From Candidatus Aphodoplasma excrementigallinarum (GTDB lineage: Bacteria > Bacillota > Clostridia > UBA1381 > UMGS1253): 9,143 nucleotides of DNA. How positions within the stretch are numbered: the stretch's first letter is position 1; each line of letters begins with the position of its first letter. Where the stretch lies: assembly GCA_018713805.1 (NCBI GenBank), contig DVOF01000131.1, positions 1-9,143 on the forward strand, written 5' to 3'. The translations under genes were made by a program, and so were the position numbers. The notes beneath the pieces were generated by a model that ran no database searches, had not been told where the DNA came from, and saw only the letters and a program-made list of their open reading frames with translations. Below, piece by piece: positions 8,064 through 9,143 of the stretch.

Positions 8064-8915
8064 TCAGTCTTTCTTTTTTATGAGCGAGAAAGATATGTTG
8101 ATAATTAAAATGAAGACAAACAATACAACGCCAGTCGCAATCAGCGCCTCCCGGTGCAGGTCGGCCGCGTAACTCATCTCAAGTACGATATTTGCGGTAA
8201 GCGTGCGCACGCCCTTTAAAATATCGACCGGGATACGCGGCTGGTTGCCGCAAATCATGATAACTGCCATTGTCTCGCCGATCGCACGCCCGACGCCAAG
8301 GATGACTGCCGCAAAAATCGCAGATTTTGCAGCGGGGACAATCGTGAAAAATACACTTCGCTCATGTGTTGCGCCAAGCGCAAGCGACCCTTCATAATAG
8401 CTGTCGGGAACAGCGCGCAGAGCGGATTCGCTGACGCTGATAATCGTCGGCAGGATCATAATACCGAGCAGGATTGACGCAGTCAATATGCTGTTGCCGT
8501 CGCCGCCAAACACCTCGCGTACAAACGGGACGAGAATGACCATGCCGAAAAAGCCGTACACAACGGAGGGGATTCCTGCCAGGAGCTCAACAGCCGGCTT
8601 CAAAACCCGGTAGAGCTTTTTCGGACAGAATTTTGCCATGTAAACTGCTGCAAAAATCCCGATTGGAACACCAAAAATCAATGCGCCGGCAGTGACGTAA
8701 ATACTCCCCAAAATCATTGGAAAGATTCCGAAAGAGGGGGGAGAGTCAGTCGGAGCCCAGTTGGTACCAAACAAAAAGTCGAATACGCCGATTTCCGCCA
8801 TTGCGGGAAGTCCGTTTGCAAACAAAAACCAACAGATAAGCAGAACTGCAAGGATCGAGGCCATGGCACAGACAAAGAATACGCCGTGCATGATTTTTTC
8901 TTTCAGTTTCGCCAT
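8064..8915 (-). CDS. pstC: Phosphate ABC transporter permease PstC
   Basis: A 283-residue integral membrane permease, partner of PstA in the phosphate channel. Hydrophobic segments fall at about residues 10-33, 66-93, 110-132, 143-162, 196-222 and 256-277. The EAA coupling loop is at about 163-195 (SALRAVPDSYYEGSLALGAT), and VGRAIGETMAVIMICGN follows with Arg210 and Glu214, the region conserved in PstC. The periplasmic-side segment after helix 1, FDFLFGTNWAPT, is typical of PstC and separates it from PstA. The ATG at 8915 is preceded by AAAAGGGG, with the G-run 12 bases away, a slightly long spacing. It is the first gene after the pstS-pstC hairpin. Confidence -1.
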   Translation of the reverse strand: MAKLKEKIMHGVFFVCAMASILAVLLICWFLFANGLPAMAEIGVFDFLFGTNWAPTDSPPSFGIFPMILGSIYVTAGALIFGVPIGIFAAVYMAKFCPKKLYRVLKPAVELLAGIPSVVYGFFGMVILVPFVREVFGGDGNSILTASILLGIMILPTIISVSESALRAVPDSYYEGSLALGATHERSVFFTIVPAAKSAIFAAVILGVGRAIGETMAVIMICGNQPRIPVDILKGVRTLTANIVLEMSYAADLHREALIATGVVLFVFILIINISFSLIKKKD

Positions 8916-8939
8916 GTGTAAACTACACCCCTTTTACGA

Positions 8940-8998
8940 ATTTTCTGCCTATATCGGCAAAGGGCTTGCCAATTGCAAACCCTTTGCGCGTAGAAAAT
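8940..8998 (-). promoter_or_regulatory. pstS-pstC intergenic hairpin (likely RNA-stabilising or partial terminator)
   Basis: In the 101-base gap between the pstS stop and the pstC start, an 8-base perfect inverted repeat, GCAAAGGG at 8957-8964 with CCCTTTGC at 8980-8987, extends inward with further pairs (one G-T) to about 13 base pairs around a 5-base loop. A second inverted repeat, ATTTTCT at 8940-8946 with AGAAAAT at 8992-8998, encloses it. On the minus strand no T-run follows, so it is not a standard intrinsic terminator. Such hairpins after a binding-protein gene commonly protect the upstream mRNA or let only part of transcription through, giving more PstS than PstC/A/B. Confidence -1.
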
Positions 8999-9016
8999 AG
9001 GAAGATGTATGAAAAA

Positions 9017-9143
9017 TTAGTTGCTTGCCACACCGGACCACTCTGTTGTTTCACCTGTGTAGATACTTTTGATCTGATCGCTTGTCAGGTCGTCGATTGT
9101 GTTTTTCGGATTTACGATGATTGCAATACCATCCAGCGCAATC
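9017..9143 (-). CDS. pstS: Phosphate-binding protein PstS, C-terminal end only
   Basis: Only the last 41 codons and the TAA at 9017-9019 are in the window; the start lies beyond the right edge. The visible end includes IALDGIAIIVNPKNTIDD, then LTSDQIKSIYTGETTEW and a short tail ending SGVASN. This is the phosphate-binding-protein signature (DGIAxxVNxxN, LTxxQxxxIYTGxxxxW). In the classical PstS order this segment is in the first half of the protein, before the GSGTR motif; here it ends the protein. That fits the rearranged clostridial PstS, in which the SREDGSGTR part comes first. A premature stop is the alternative. PstS would be a surface lipoprotein delivering phosphate to PstC/PstA. The gene family is confident; the permuted layout is inferred from this fragment and remembered homologues. 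Confidence -1.
   Translation of the reverse strand, partial: IALDGIAIIVNPKNTIDDLTSDQIKSIYTGETTEWSGVASN

Noticed and set aside
1..9143. Functional link between the deacetylase and the phosphate operon
   Set aside because: The two are convergent, do not share transcription and are separated by a two-way terminator. Adjacency alone does not support phosphate control of the deacetylase.

Overview
The window reads as a piece of a Firmicutes genome, most likely a gut-type Clostridia (Oscillospiraceae, Lachnospiraceae or a relative). The grounds are near-balanced base composition, strong GGAGG ribosome binding sites, a TTG start, a low-GC-Gram-positive style PhoR kinase, and a PstS end that fits the rearranged substrate-binding protein typical of these bacteria. 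The family assignment is inference; no rRNA or other marker is present.

There are two converging transcription units. On the plus strand, the left 3.3 kb is the 3' part of one very large gene, cut off by the left window edge. It encodes a secreted-type modular protein: two laminin-G/concanavalin-like beta-sandwich regions, three copies of a roughly 49-residue repeat, a small beta domain seen in clostridial carbohydrate-active proteins, and a C-terminal NodB-type polysaccharide deacetylase domain. A short A/T-flanked hairpin follows and can stop transcription from both sides.

On the minus strand, the other 5.7 kb is one tightly packed phosphate operon, transcribed right to left: pstS (only its 3' end is in the window), pstC, pstA, pstB, phoU, phoB/phoP and phoR. 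PstS captures phosphate outside the cell, PstC and PstA form the membrane channel, and PstB supplies ATP-driven power. PhoU links transporter state to the kinase PhoR, which controls the response regulator PhoB. Gaps after pstC are 1 to 30 bases, so the genes from pstC to phoR are almost certainly co-transcribed. A strong hairpin without a T-run separates pstS from pstC and probably sets pstS above the rest. The operon promoter and any Pho box lie beyond the right edge.

Several genes have better-supported starts than the longest open frame: pstA (TTG at 8033), phoU (ATG at 6427), phoB (ATG at 5758) and phoR (ATG at 5076). I found no RNA genes, CRISPR array, insertion sequence or phage element. 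No gene-free stretch exceeds 300 bases. The phosphate operon is conventional in content. The less familiar parts are the modular deacetylase, the inferred permuted PstS and the pstS-pstC hairpin.
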